Shown here: one piece after another, positions 24,440 to 35,271 of the stretch
Numbering within the stretch: position 1 is the first letter of the stretch
How the letters are laid out: each line of letters opens with the position of its first letter
Assembly (NCBI RefSeq): GCF_033118175.1
Contig: NC_083692.1
Location: 86,953,501-87,017,500 of the forward strand
From: Dama dama
Taxonomy: Eukaryota > Chordata > Mammalia > Artiodactyla > Cervidae
DNA: 64,000 nt
Direction of reading: 5' to 3'
Notes under the pieces: generated by a model
Told to the model about the DNA's origin: nothing
The model's database searches: none
Seen by the model: the letters and a program-made list of their open reading frames with translations, nothing else
Position numbers and translations under genes: made by a program

Positions 24440-24654
24440 GGTTACAAAGGCTGCAAGTTGCATGCTCAAACAGAACTGTATTTGCATATTGACTCTACCA
24501 CTTCCTAGCTGATCACTTTCAACAAGCTCTTTGTGTCTCTGAGTTTCAGTTTCCTCACAAGTGTAATTTTCCTACCTTACACAATTATTGCAAAGATTAG
24601 CAACAATCGGGGTACCTCATTTAGAACACTGTCTGGCACACAGCAGCCCATCAG
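24440..24654 (+). mobile_element. MIR SINE
   Basis: CCACTTCCTAGCTGATCACT, GAGTTTCAGTTTCCTCACAA and GAACACTGTCTGGCACACAG. A BovB has inserted at its 3' end. Confidence 0.65.
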
Positions 24655-25905
24655 TTAGTTCAGTTCAATTCAGTCCCTCAGTTGTGTCTGACTCTTTGCG
24701 ACCCCATGGACTGCAGCACTCCAGGCCTCCCTGTCCATCACCAACTCCCGAAGTTTACCCAAACTCATGTCCATTGAGTCGGTGATGCCATCCAACCATC
24801 TCATTCTCTGTCGTCCCCTTCTCCTCCCACCTTCAATCTTTCCCAGCATCAGGGTCTTTCCCAATGAGTCAGTTCTTCACATCAGGTGGCCAAGGTACTG
24901 GAATTTCAGCTTCAACATCAGTCCTTCCAATGAATACCCAGGACTGATCTCCTTTAGGATGTACCGGTTGGATCTCCTTGCAGTCCAAGGACTCGCAAGA
25001 GTCTTCTCCAACATCACAGGGCAAAAACATCAATTCTTTGGTGCTCAGCTTTCTTTACAGTCCAACTCTCATATCCATACATGACTACTGGAAAAACCAT
25101 AGTCTTGACTAGACGGAACTTTGTTGGCAAAGTAATATCTCTGCTTTTTAATATGCTGTCTAGGTTGATCATAATTTTCCTTCCAAGGAGTAAGCATCTT
25201 AATTTCAAGGCTGAATTCACCATCAGCAGTGATTCTGGAGCCCCAAAAATAAAGTCTGCCACTATTTCCACTGTTTCCTCATCTGTTTGCCATGAAGTGA
25301 TGGGACTGGATGCCATGATCTTAGTTTTCTAAATGTTGAACTTTAAGTCAACGTTTTCACTCTCCTCTTTCACTTTCATCAAGAGGCTCTTTAGTTCTTC
25401 ACTTTCTGCCGTAAGGGTGGTGTCATCTGCACATCTGGAGCAGGCAATGGCAACCCACTCCAGAATTCTTGCCTGGAAAATCCCATGGACAGAGGAGCCT
25501 AGTAGGCTGCAGTCCATGGGATCACTAAGAGTCAGACACGACTGAGTGGTTTCACTTTCACGCACTGGAGAAGGAAATGGCAACCCACTCCAGTGTTCTT
25601 GCCTGGAGAATCCCAGGGACGGGGGAGCCTGGTGGGCTGCCGTCTATGGGGTCGCACAGAGTCGGACACGACTGAAGTGACTTAGCAGCAGCAGCAGCAT
25701 CTGCACGTCTGAGGTTATTGCTATTTCTCCCAGCAATCTTGATTCCAGCTTGTGCTTCATCCAGCCCAACGTTCCTCATGATGTCCTCTGCATATAAGTT
25801 AAATAAGCAGGGTGACAATATACAGCCTTGACGTACTCCTTTTCCTAGCTGGAACCAGTCTGTTGTTCCACGTCCAGTTCTAACTGTTGCTTCCTGACCT
25901 GCATC
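24655..25905 (-). mobile_element. BovB LINE, reversed, 5'-truncated, carrying a Bov-A2
   Basis: Starts with the reversed BovB tail (GTTCAGTTCAATTCAGT) and runs back through the RT end. Reverse-strand peptides include MASSPITSWQTDEETVEIVA and MSPCLFNLYAEDIMRN. The catalytic box reads CADDTTL. A Bov-A2 SINE (25,437-25,697) interrupts the RT just upstream of that box. 5'-truncated within RT. Confidence 0.9.
25437..25697 (+). mobile_element. Bov-A2 SINE inserted in BovB
   Basis: Two Bov-A units separated by a TTTCACTTTCAC linker, ending in (AGC)n. TSD CATCTGCACATCT (25,424-25,436) and CATCTGCACGTCT (25,698-25,710), in BovB RT sequence. Confidence 0.92.
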
Positions 25906-26109
25906 AATAAATGATAGCTAAAATAATCAGCATTACTACTATGAACCCTGACCCTGAAAGCCAGAAAGGCATAGGTACATCAAGCCACTTGGAGGGATAC
26001 AGAAAGGGAGAAGTAGAAAAAGCAAGGTAAGATTCTTTTTTGTCTCACCTAGAAACAATCAGAATGCACAACATCAAGAATTATGACAACTCTTAGAACA
26101 AGTCTCAAC

Positions 26110-26273
26110 AGTGGCTGAGAATATACACATGAGAAATTCCACTTTATCACTTACTAGCTGTGAGACTTAAACAATTTACTTAGAGGAGATGTCCTCAAGT
26201 AGCACAGAGCAAATAACAGTCCTTCAAAGTACTTCATGGGGATCTTGTGAAAGTTAAATTAAATGAGATAACC
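26110..26273 (+). mobile_element. MIR SINE, split by L1
   Basis: ATCACTTACTAGCTGTGAGA, then AAATTAAATGAGATAACCCA. It continues after the L1 at 26,800-26,845 (ACACAGCATCTGGCAACAGT). Confidence 0.65.
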
Positions 26274-26287
26274 CATGGAACACTCTT

Positions 26288-26785
26288 TTTTTTTTCCATT
26301 TATTTTTATTAGTTGGAGGCTAATTACTTTACAATATTGTAGTGGTTTTTGCCATACTTTGACATGCATCAGCCATGGATTTACATGACTTTCCCATCCT
26401 GATCCCCACTCCCCCCTCCCTCCCCATCCCATCCCTCTGGGTCTTCCCAGTGCACCAGCCCTGAGCACTTGTCTCATGCATCCAACCTGGGCTGGTGATC
26501 TGTTTCACCCTTGATAGTATACTTGTTTCAATGCTATTCTCTCAGAACATCCCACCCTCGCCTTCTCCCACAGAGTTCAAAAGTCTGTTCTGTACATCTG
26601 TGTCTCGTTTTCTGTTTTGCATATAGGGCTATCGTTACCATCTTTTTAAATTCCATATATATGCGTTAGTATACTGTATTGGTCTTTATCTTTCTGGCTT
26701 ACTTCACTCTGTATAATGGGCTCCAGTTTCATCCATCTCATTAGAACTGATTCAAATGAATTCTTTTTAATGGCTGAGTAATATT
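26288..26785 (-). mobile_element. Bovine-type L1 3' end, reversed
   Basis: Starts with a T-run (reversed poly-A), then TTATTAGTTGGAGGCTAATT, and ends TTAATGGCTGAGTAATATT. Exact 14-base TSD CATGGAACACTCTT at 26,274-26,287 and 26,786-26,799. About 500 bases, severely 5'-truncated. Confidence 0.92.
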
Positions 26786-26845
26786 CATGGAACACTCTTA
26801 ACACAGCATCTGGCAACAGTTAAGTACCCCAAATGTTAACTACCA

Positions 26846-27234
26846 GATTATCCATGAAATCCTTGGCATCCCCAAGAAGTTACCTCAAGGTGTCTGAAGA
26901 GCCTGTAACACTAACATGTATTTCAGATATACATACTATTTTTCAGTAGTATATGGAGTTCAGTGTGGTTAATACAACACTCTTCTTTATTAATTAAGAG
27001 TTCTACTCAAGTAGCTTTTAAAACCATGTAGTGACTGTTGAAAAACATTCAACAGAGAATACTGAAATAGCAATAGAGAGAGAGAGATAAAGCAGGAAGT
27101 GTGTTCATTCAGTCAATTCTTCCCTCACGACAGCCCCAAGTCTGCTTTCCAGGAGAAACGGCTGGAAAGCACTGTGGAAGGCACCTCTTCAGATCTTTGT
27201 CTCGGTATGTACATGAAGTTGGGAGGTGGAAGTA
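26846..27234. other. Intron 2, nothing recognised
   Basis: AT-rich; short (GA)n at 27,074-27,087. No exon or repeat family identified. Confidence 0.35.
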
Positions 27235-27725
27235 GGGAATAAACATGGGATCATACTATATTTAATCAAAATGGGATCATACCATAAATATTTTGTTTAT
27301 TAATAGTATATCCCAAATATATTTCCATGTCAATGTTCAAAATTCTCATTCTTTTTAGCCGCCACTTAATGCTTCAGACCATAGTTAATTAATTAACTAA
27401 TTGTAGGCATTTAGCTTACCTCTAAATTTCTTGCTTTTAAAAATAATTCCAGGGAATTCCCTGTGGCCTAGTGGTTAGGGTTTGATGCTTTCACTGCTGT
27501 GGCCCAGGTTCAATCCCTGGTCAGGGAACTGAGATCTCACAAGCCTTACAGAGAAGCCAAAATTAAAGGAAAAAAAACAAATTCCACGATGAACGCTTTG
27601 TTTGAAGAGCATTCAACACATGTGTATGTATTTCTGTTGGACGGTTTCCTAAAAGTGGATCTGTCCAGTCAAAGGTTTTGAACATTCTATATTTTGGTAA
27701 GTATTGTCAAATTGTCTCCAAGAGA
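27235..27725 (-). mobile_element. Old L1 3' region, reversed, interrupted by a SINE
   Basis: TATTTCCATGTCAATGTTCA and CATTCTTTTTAG precede the SINE. TGTATGTATTTCTGTTGGAC, AAAAGTGGATCTGTCCAGTC and GGTAAGTATTGTCAAATTGT follow it, in the order of an old L1 antisense end. Confidence 0.55.
27452..27579 (+). mobile_element. CHR-type tRNA-Glu SINE (short form)
   Basis: GGAATTCCCTGTGGCCTAGT head and GGTTCAATCCCTGGTCAGGG. Short TSD AATTCCA (27,445-27,451 and 27,580-27,586). Confidence 0.78.
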
Positions 27726-28503
27726 ACATAAATAAAAGAAAGGATCTTGTACTCTCTGTCATTAACCATCTGCTTAAAAAACAAGAACAAAAAAGATACA
27801 ATCATGTGGAGAAACTGTACATTTTTCCACAAGGAAAAGCAGACCACATCATCAATAAAAGATGAGGCCAGTTACAAACCTTTCTTTATCCTTCCCAACA
27901 CCAGAGGCCCTGGGCTACTGACTAAACTCTCATCCTACTCGGCCCGTCACATCCCCCCGCTAATGTCAAAACCAGTTTTCTAGTACACCCTGCCCTCACC
28001 CCAGGCCCCAAGCAAACTGGTTTCGGGGGGTGGGGTGGGGAATGACTCAAGACCTGAAGTGTTGCTGTCCCCATCCAAAAGCCTTGCCAAGCCCCACTAA
28101 AGCAGAATTATTCCCGCAGCATTCACTTAATCGCTCTACTCTGTTGCAATTTAAGGGAGCAAAGGATTAAAATCTTTTCATCAATAATCACTGGCCTACA
28201 GGTAGTTTACACGTTTCATTTTGTCCTACAATATTATTACAGTGAGGAGCAAGAGCAGATAAAGGTCATGTTGGTAATTAAAGCTATATTATAGAAATAT
28301 GTACACCCAAGATATGATTAAATAAGAAAATATTACTTGGCTCAGTATCATCATTAAACTTGCATTAATTTATAAATATTTAAAGGTACCATATGATGAT
28401 CATAAATAATCTGTTTTTGTCAGTTTCTAAAGTAACGCAACCCATAAACCCTTTGAAAAATTACTGCAGAGAGAAATAGTCAAAGTATATAACCCAGACT
28501 TAC
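27726..28503. other. Intron 2 near exon 2, nothing recognised
   Basis: Unique-looking sequence downstream of the exon 2 donor. G-run at 28,023-28,040. No known repeat seen. Confidence 0.35.
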
Positions 28504-28552
28504 ATTCAAATGCTGTGGTTGTTGCTTCAGGCAGAACCTGGCCTATCACATC
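28504..28552 (-). CDS. MAP2K5: MAP2K5 (MEK5) exon 2, PB1 domain
   Basis: A 49-base exon encoding DVIGQVLPEATTTAFE plus the first base of the next codon. It follows exon 1 exactly in the MEK5 protein (…RDVL|DVIGQ…). On the minus strand it is preceded by a long pyrimidine tract and TTTAG acceptor, and followed by the donor GTAAGTCTGG. It enters in phase 0 and leaves in phase 1, matching the start of exon 3. The residues belong to the middle of the PB1 domain. Intron 1 (28,553-35,169) is 6,617 bases long. I see no frameshift or stop. It is too short to be noticed as an open reading frame and was found from its protein sequence and splice sites. Confidence 0.95.
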
Positions 28553-28919
28553 CTAAAGAAAGAAAGAATAAAGAAACACAATTAGCCATCTTCTTTACTG
28601 CTAACATGTGGCAAATCCTAGAGGAAATATGAGAACCTGGAAAAGATTTTTGAAATGTTGGCATAAACTATAAAAACATTAGCACATAATCACATTTAGC
28701 CCAGCAATCTAAGTCCAGAGTTTAAATCTCTATTCTAGAGTTTAAATCTTTTCTAGGGGAGGGGATCATTAAAAAGTCCTTTCCACTCTGCATGATAATG
28801 TAACTTTTTACCCTGGATTCAATAGCATAGACAAGTACACTGTTGCACATTTACAAAAAAAAAAAAATAGGTTTCTTCTATGGGAAGCTATAGAAGGAAT
28901 GTACTGTTAGTAGAAAAAG

Positions 28920-29055
28920 AGGTTTTAGGAGTCAGACTGGCCTGGATCTGAATCTCAGCTCTGCCTAAACAAGTTGTGTGACTGGGAACAAATCACTCAT
29001 CCTCTCTGAGCCTGAATTTGATTATCCTCCAATATGGGTTTATGATGCTTATGGT
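28920..29055 (+). mobile_element. MIR SINE, split by Bov-tA
   Basis: GGAGTCAGACTGGCCTGGAT, ATCTCAGCTCTGCCTAAACA and CTCTCTGAGCCTGAATTTGA are a good MIR match. Residual MIR-like bases follow the SINE. Confidence 0.7.
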
Positions 29056-29283
29056 ACTTGTGTTCACGCTCAGTCACTAAGTCGTGTCCTACTCTTTGCA
29101 ACTCCATGAACTACAGCCCCATCAGGTTCTTTTGTCCACGGGATTTTCTAGGCAAGAACACTGGAGGGGGTTGCCGTCTCTTCCTCCAGGGGATCTACCT
29201 GACCCACAGATCGAACCAATGTCTCCTGCACCTCCCACACTGGCAGGCAGATTCTTTAACACTGAACCACTCGGGAAGCCCAG
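29056..29283 (-). mobile_element. Bov-tA SINE, reversed
   Basis: Reads CTCAGTCACTAAGTCGTGTC … GGCAAGAACACTGGAGGGGG … ACTGAACCACTCGGGAAGCC. Possible TSD TGCTTATGG / TGCTCATGG in the flanks. Confidence 0.82.
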
Positions 29284-29289
29284 TGCTCA

Positions 29290-29630
29290 TGGAGGTAATG
29301 TAAGAAGTATTAAATAATGTAATAAACATGAACTAACCTAATACACCATAGATCTTTAACAAATGTAGTTCTTGATATGTAACTAACAATACCACGCCTT
29401 GCACTCGTAACAGGAAGAGTTCAAAAAACGACTTTCCATGATGATGATGTCAATCTATAATACTACATTTAATACAAAGAATTATCAACCTCAACTCTAT
29501 GCAACTGAGAAACACATTTAATGACATCAAAACAGAGTTAATCGAGCCTACAAAAGAAGTGCATATAACTTGGTATCAATGTTTAAATGAACCTGTACAG
29601 TTGAAAACACTTGAAAAATAGTCTACAGAG
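29290..29630. other. Intron 1, nothing recognised
   Basis: AT-rich intronic sequence with no clear feature. Confidence 0.35.
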
Positions 29631-29935
29631 ACAGTTTATTTAAAGGGGTACAGAACACCTTCGAGAAACAGCTCTGGGAAAAGTGACCCTCCATGATGTC
29701 CAGTCCAACCCAAATGGTCTACACGCTCCAACGCTCTCGGGGAGCTCTGCCACAACATCCCTCCTGGGATGCCACAGCTGGTACCAGGCGCCGGCTGACA
29801 AAGCTGCTGGCAGCATTTCTCAGCAGGGCACCCACAGCCCTTCCAAGCAGGGCACTTAGCGGTGTGGTGGCTGCAACTTCCTTCTAAAGGCAGTGCTTTA
29901 GAAGCTTTTGCTGCAGTGGCAATTTGCATAATAGC
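29630..29935 (-). pseudogene. GC-rich patch, possible retrocopy fragment (unidentified)
   Basis: A 300-base GC-rich block in AT-rich intron. On the minus strand it has a 97-codon open frame (29,636-29,929, rich in Cys and Pro), and a second frame reading SALLGRAVGALLRNAASSFV, and ends with TTTAAATAAACTG, a poly(A) signal (29,635-29,640). That layout fits the 3' part of an old processed pseudogene, but I recognise no parent gene, see no A tail, and find no TSD. Confidence 0.25.
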
Positions 29936-30214
29936 CTCGCCTCCACTGTGTGTGTATGTGTGTTTTAAGTAAATCTGTGCATATAAAATTGATCAGAAGG
30001 AACTATCTTAGGCAGCCCTTACTCACTACAGCCAAAAGAGATTTTTTTTTCCTTTAGTCTTAGCACATGAAACAACTCTTTGAGGAAGTATATGTGAAAG
30101 ATGTTAATATTGAAAAAAAAATTCTTTCTAGATATTTGTAGGTAGAAAGTATCTCCTGACAGGTAAATGAAAACTGCTGACTCCATATGGAACACACAGG
30201 CAACCGGTGCAAAG

Positions 30215-30430
30215 CCCGAGAGCGTGGAGGAGCGCCCAGCTGCGAGGCTTGGACCTTGGCTCTGCTGTTCAGGCCCCGAGTGACTGGATCCCTCTGGGCC
30301 TCCATTTCCTTCTGTGCAAGATGAGATCATAACTGTACCTACCTTGTAGGACTAATATGTTAATATTTACAAAGTGCTTACAACAGTGTCTAGCACGTGG
30401 TAAGTGCAATATTAGCATCTGTTAAATAAA
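30215..30430 (+). mobile_element. MIR SINE
   Basis: TGACTGGATCCCTCTGGGCC, GTACCTACCTTGTAGGACTA and ACAGTGTCTAGCACGTGGTA, ending TAAATAAATA. Confidence 0.65.
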
Positions 30431-31345
30431 TAAAACAGTCACTGGTGACTGGAACGTTACAAATCTTAGCTCATAACGAAACCCTAAATTTCAGCATCTA
30501 ACAATTCATGGAGGATGATCTCTGGTTCACTTAACCCTTCTATGCATTTACTGAGGACTAGCCAGTATTGGTTTAAAAAGGGGGAGAGAAGGGCGAACAC
30601 CCTCTACCTTCCCAACTCTCCAAGTCTAGGTTATGACTGCTTACTTTCAGATAACCAATCTCAAGGTGTGAACCCTACAGAATTAGCAAACTAACTTAGG
30701 ATCCTTCCTACTTATGAAGAGCAGATCCCCATAAAATATTAATTTCTAACAACTATTTGAATACACTGCTGGGCAGCAATGGCCTCCTTAGCCCATCAAC
30801 ATAAACAAGGAGCCACACAAACTTTACATCTAACATGGAGAAACAGAGAAAGAAAAAGCAAGAATCGTGAGAGAATCATCAGAGTCACATGAACATAACC
30901 AGCCACTTGTTCTGTTAAGGCAAATAAAGTGGAGCTATTGTGATTACAAAGCAGTAAAAAGTTGGAAAACAAAACACAATCTCCTGGTCTTTTCTAAGCA
31001 GGCACATCCAACTTTATGCATATTTCCCAGATGTATTTTAAGTGATTAATTTCAAAATGACCCTATCTTATTCTCAACATTTTACCCAACCTAAAGAAGG
31101 TTTCAAAAGAGCACATGGGTTTACACAACTGGATGGCGATCGTTTCTTGATCCTTTTCTTCTCCTTCCCTTCAGTCAAACAAATGGCAAACCAAAAATAT
31201 AAGGGAGCATCCACAACATGCCAGGAGCACAAAGATAACAAAACTGTAGGTAACAGAAGAATAAGACGTACTCCTTGATGTCAGGAAGATTATAATCTGT
31301 CATAAAAATAGAGACAAACTTAAAAGACTAACAATTCAGAACACT
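30431..31345. other. Intron 1, nothing recognised
   Basis: No exon or repeat identified. Small open frames here lack any recognisable similarity. Confidence 0.35.
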
Positions 31346-31560
31346 CAACATTTCCCTGACGGCCCAGCTGGTGAAGAATCTGCCCGCAGTGCAGGCGATG
31401 CGGGTTCAATCTCTGGGTCAGGAAAAAGCCCCTGGAGAAGGAGATGGCAACCCACTTCATTCTTGCCTGGGAAATCCCATGGACAGAGGAGCTCAGCAGC
31501 AGACTACAGTCCACGGGGTCGCAAAGAGTCGGGTACGACTGAGCAACCAAGCACGCACAG
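31346..31560 (+). mobile_element. Bov-tA SINE
   Basis: TTTCCCTGACGGCCCAGCTG head, GGAGAAGGAGATGGCAACCC and GTCGCAAAGAGTCGGGTACG. Confidence 0.85.
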
Positions 31561-31869
31561 TATGATAAAAGAGCCAAACAAAAGACATCAACTAGCAAAT
31601 AGCAGTGGTTAAGTCAGAAGGCAGGAAAAAATCACAGACTCAGTTAAGACAAACACTTCACAGATAAAAGGAAATGTGGGCTGGAACTTGGGAGAGAGGA
31701 TTCAGAGGACAGGGGGAACCTTCTCTACTACCACTCACTAATCCAGACCTCCTACACAATTTTCCCCAAACTGGGGATTGTGTCGCCAAAACGAGGTGAA
31801 ACACAGAAAGCTGAAAAACAGATAACCCAAATGCCTCTGCCCGAGAGGACCAGTTGGGCCTACTTCACA

Positions 31870-32170
31870 TGGCAGCCAGTCCCTAACTCCTTCAGACGAA
31901 GGACACAGCCACCAGAGAGGCCCCGTGACTTGCCCAGGGAGTCCCAGCCGTTTGGGAGAGCTATGAGTAGCGCCCTCAACTACTGACTCTGAGTCCAAAA
32001 CACCCTCAGCTCCAGCTGACTCAGTGACTACAAACTGCTTCTGGCTTCGTGTCTGGTTCTGCCACAAACTAGCCGTATGGCTTTATCATTTTCCTCATCT
32101 GGGTTTCAAGACTGCTCATTTGAAAAATGACGTGAGGACAGTTACATGAGACGAAGAGGAACAGTGCAGG
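31870..32170. mobile_element. Two adjacent MIR fragments in opposite orientation
   Basis: 31,870-32,020 resembles reversed MIR (GTGACTTGCCCAGGGAGTCC). 32,035-32,170 resembles forward MIR (GGTTCTGCCACAAACTAGCC, CATTTTCCTCATCTGGGTTT). Confidence 0.5.
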
Positions 32171-32524
32171 TTTCATTTGGCTTAAAATTTTAAGGTTCCC
32201 AGCCAAAAATGCTGGTGTGACTGTTGGTTTCTTGCTGAAGGTGAACCTGGAAAAGAGAGCTCAGAGGTCCTACAAGATTTGAGCTCACAGTTCAAATAAC
32301 TTGATTTGCCCCCACTGTCACAAGTGGCCTTCCCAACATAATACGCTCCACCTGAGCTTGCCTGAGTAAGCACGTGTAAAGGCACCTTGCACTCTGAGCT
32401 CTCAATCATGGAACTGTTTGTGCAAGGTTTACTTTTAGGCCAGTCATCCTTGAGCCAATGTACAACTAAGAGATGCCCAGGCCCGATCTCGTCTGTTGCT
32501 GTAACAAAAACACTTAGAACTTAG

Positions 32525-32737
32525 TAAGCTCTAGGTTGTTGTAAGGCCTTTACAGGTATTGACTGCCCTGGAACTCAGAACTCTATGAGGTTGGCACTAC
32601 TTTTATCCCCCAACCCTATTTTTTCATTTTCACCAAAGAAGAAACTGAGATACAGAAAACACTTGCTCAAGTGAGTACAGTAAGGTTTGCAATTTAAACC
32701 CAGTCAGCCTGGCTCAAGAGTCTGTTTCAAACACTGT
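32525..32737 (-). mobile_element. MIR SINE, reversed
   Basis: GAGGTTGGCACTACTTTTAT, AAGAAACTGAGATACAGAAA and CCTGGCTCAAGAGTCTGTTT in MIR antisense order. A Bov-tA follows. Confidence 0.6.
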
Positions 32738-32749
32738 ACCATTCTACTT

Positions 32750-32966
32750 GGGCTCATTCTACTGTCGGCTCAGTGGTAAAGAATCCGCCTGCCAATAAGG
32801 GAGAAATGCGGGTTAAATCCCTGGGTCAGGATGATCCCTTGCAGAAGGATAGGCCAACCCACTCCAGTATTCTTGCCTGGGAAATCATACGGGCAGAGGA
32901 GCCTGGTGGGCTACAGTTCATTGATTTGCAAAGAGTCGGACACCACTGAGTGAGTAAACAACAACA
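32750..32966 (+). mobile_element. Bov-tA SINE
   Basis: CGGCTCAGTGGTAAAGAATC head, CCAACCCACTCCAGTATTCT, and AACAACAACA tail. Exact TSD ACCATTCTACTT (32,738-32,749 and 32,967-32,978). Confidence 0.88.
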
Positions 32967-33034
32967 ACCATTCTACTTAAAAGAATACCTTCTGTTGTCT
33001 CAAATGAGTAAAGTCAAAGAAATCTCATGTCTTT

Positions 33035-33131
33035 CTCATCAAAAACACAATCTCAGTTAATCTTTACAAGTCTTTGAGGCAGGTAGCATTACTCCTAATT
33101 TACAAGCAAGAAAATTTAGGCTCGGAGAACA
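33035..33131 (-). mobile_element. MIR SINE, reversed, split by Bov-A2
   Basis: TTAATCTTTACAAGTCTTTG, GGTAGCATTACTCCTAATTT. It resumes after the SINE at 33,422 (GACTTGCCTAGTTACAATT). Confidence 0.55.
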
Positions 33132-33139
33132 GTGACTTG

Positions 33140-33421
33140 ACTGCTGCTGCTGCTGCTGCTAAGTCGCTTCAGTCGTGTCCGACTCTGTGCGACCCCATAG
33201 ACAGCAGCCCACCAGGCTCCCCTGTCCCTGGGATTCTCCAGGCAAGAACACTGGAGTGGGTTGCCATTTCCTTCTCCAATGCAGGAAAGTGAAAAGTGAG
33301 AGTGAAGTCGCTCAGTTGTGTCCGACTCTTAGCGACCCCATGGACTGCAGCCCACCAGGCTCCTCCATCCATGGGATGTTCCAGGCAAGAGTACTGGAGT
33401 GGGGTGCCATTGCCTTCTCTG
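33140..33421 (-). mobile_element. Bov-A2 SINE (dimeric), reversed
   Basis: (CTG)n start, two Bov-A units joined by AAGTGAAAAGTGAGAGTGAA, TSD GTGACTTG (33,132-33,139 and 33,422-33,429). Very similar to the copy at 9,506-9,784. Confidence 0.92.
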
Positions 33422-33500
33422 GTGACTTGCCTAGTTACAATTAAATCCAAAGTTCTTGATTCAAAACTTAGTGTGCTGTCCACAAAACCATAATGGTGTG

Positions 33501-33929
33501 GTTTGAACTTTGAAGCTCCCTCATAAACAAATCTTTCGGGGCCTAGGTAGCACCAGAAACAGAGATGTCTGTCTCCTCTAGAATTTTATCATCTAGTGGA
33601 GGGGACCAACAAAATTAGCACAAATCCCATGTACTTTGCCAGAACAAAGTTGTGGGCACACAGAGGAGGGGCATGTGAACAAGACCAACGCAGAGAAGTG
33701 AAGCTCGACTCTGAAGGACAGGTAAGAACAGGCTAGATAAAGAAAGAGGCCAAGTGGTCATGGCCTGGGCACCTTGGAGAACTCAAGGTTAATTCTATAT
33801 ATCTGGAGGACAGGATGCTCATGTGGGTATAGTGAGAGATGAAGCTGGTGCCAGGCAGACATGAGCCAATCAAGACTGGTCCAGAGGACCATGCCAAGGA
33901 GCTTGGGCCTTACCATGAAGGAAGAGGTT
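33501..33929. other. Intron 1, nothing recognised
   Basis: Text-like matches to L2 antisense (AAACAGAGATGTCTGTCTCC region) are weak. No exon seen. Confidence 0.3.
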
Positions 33930-34495
33930 AAGAAGCAACAGTCAGAACTGGAAATGGAATAACAGACAGGTTCCAAATTGGGAAAGGAGTACATCAAAGC
34001 TGTATATTGTCACCCTGCTAATTTAACTTATATGCAAAGCACATCATATGAAATGCTAGGCTGGATGAAGCACAAGCTAGAATCAAGATTGCCAGGAGAA
34101 ATACACAGATGACACCACCCTTATGGCAGAAAGCAAAGAAGAACTAAAGAGCCTCTTGATGAAAGTGAAAGAGTAGAGTGAAAAAGCTGGCTTAAAACTA
34201 AACATTCAAAAAACGAAGATCATGGCATCCGGTCCCACCACTTCATGGCAATTAGATGAGAAAACAATGGAAACAACGACAGACTTTATTTTTCTGGGCT
34301 CCAAAATCACTGCAGATGGTGACTGCAGCCATGAAATTAAAAGACGCTTGCTCCTTGGAAGGAAAGCTATGACCAACCTAGACAGAATATTAAAAAGCAG
34401 AGACATTACTTTGCCTACAAAGGTCGATCTAGTCAAAGCTATGGTTTTTCCAGTAGTCATGTATGAATGTTAAGAGTTGGACTATACAGAAAGCT
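33930..34495 (+). mobile_element. BovB LINE fragment
   Basis: Forward BovB RT and downstream sequence: AAATTGGGAAAGGAGTACAT, ATGGCAGAAAGCAAAGAAGA, then peptides FLGSKITADGDCSHEIKRRL and TLPTKVDLVKAMVFPVVMYE. The bases coding the YADD box are partly deleted (ATACACAGATGACACCACCC). Truncated at both ends. Confidence 0.88.
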
Positions 34496-34919
34496 GAGTG
34501 CCAAGTCTAACATTCCATTTTATTTGAAATACATTTTGAATATTTATTATGAAAGTAAGGCTTCACTGAGTCTTAAAAGTACATTTTAACATCTGTGAAA
34601 TAACACCTCTATTATAACATCTCAAAATTGGGTTTTGTACAATGCATGGCATGTCATAGTTTAATGAGCTGCATTTTTTCTTCGTTTTACTTCTCTTTGT
34701 TTCTTTAGATAAAACACCATCTTAAAACTTAGAGGACACTTTAGGTTTGCTAAAACGTGATTGGTTAGACTTGTCTACTTTCTCTTTTTCACTAGTTACC
34801 AAGTTTAGAGAACTCAGTAGAAAGGCCTGGAATCCGGCCAGGGACATTCCACAAAACTCTCTTCTAGATTCAGCTTTTTGTAACTCAGTTGGTTGCTTCT
34901 GTGTAAAAAATTTTATCCC
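34496..34919. other. Intron 1, nothing recognised
   Basis: AT-rich. Open frames on both strands at about 34,722-34,964 overlap and have no visible family. Confidence 0.3.
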
Positions 34920-35040
34920 AGTCCAGGCTGAGTTCCTTGAGGGCAGGGGTCCAGTCTGATTCATCTCTACTTCCCCAGGGACCTCAACACTTGACAGATT
35001 TCAGCCCATGCAGTTAATCAATGCTTGTGGAAGCAATAAA
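34920..35040 (+). mobile_element. L2 3'-end fragment
   Basis: GAGTTCCTTGAGGGCAGGGG and CTTCCCCAGGGACCTCAACA match the L2 3' region. It ends about 130 bases before MAP2K5 exon 1. Confidence 0.45.
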
Positions 35041-35169
35041 ACTGCCCCCACATGGAGGCCAGCAATGGCCACTAGCTCAGGCCACCAGCGTTAAGATTCG
35101 GCGATCACAGTGCTGACTGCCCCACAAATGCCGGCCCCCACTCCCTATGACACTGTGACGAGCACTCAC

Positions 35170-35271
35170 CAGCACATCCCTGAAGAGGAGCTGCGGCCCC
35201 GAGTGCACCGTCCAGTCCACCGCTCCACTGTTGGGAATCTTTATGCGAATCACCAGCACTTGGTTCTCCAT
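35170..35271 (-). CDS. MAP2K5: MAP2K5 (MEK5) coding exon 1, start of the PB1 domain
   Basis: This exon encodes the first 34 residues of dual-specificity MAP kinase kinase 5, which phosphorylates and activates ERK5 (MAPK7). The translation begins MENQVLVIRIKIPNSG and ends LLFRDVL, which I recognise as the MEK5 N-terminus. In the known family this is the start of the PB1 domain that docks MEKK2/MEKK3 and ERK5. The ATG (35,269-35,271) has G at -3 and G at +4, a strong Kozak context. The exon ends in phase 0 at a consensus donor (GTGAGTGCT, 35,161-35,169). Upstream in frame, the eleventh codon before the ATG is TAA, so the 11-residue N-terminal extension of the human reference protein cannot be made here. 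The exon lies at the edge of a CpG island. Identity is very secure because the next two exons continue the same protein in frame. Confidence 0.96.

Noticed and set aside
24655..25900. Repeated GTTCAGTTCAGT motifs as a possible satellite or CRISPR-like array
   Set aside because: They are the short tail repeats of BovB 3' ends, without spacers or regular arrays; the genome is eukaryotic.
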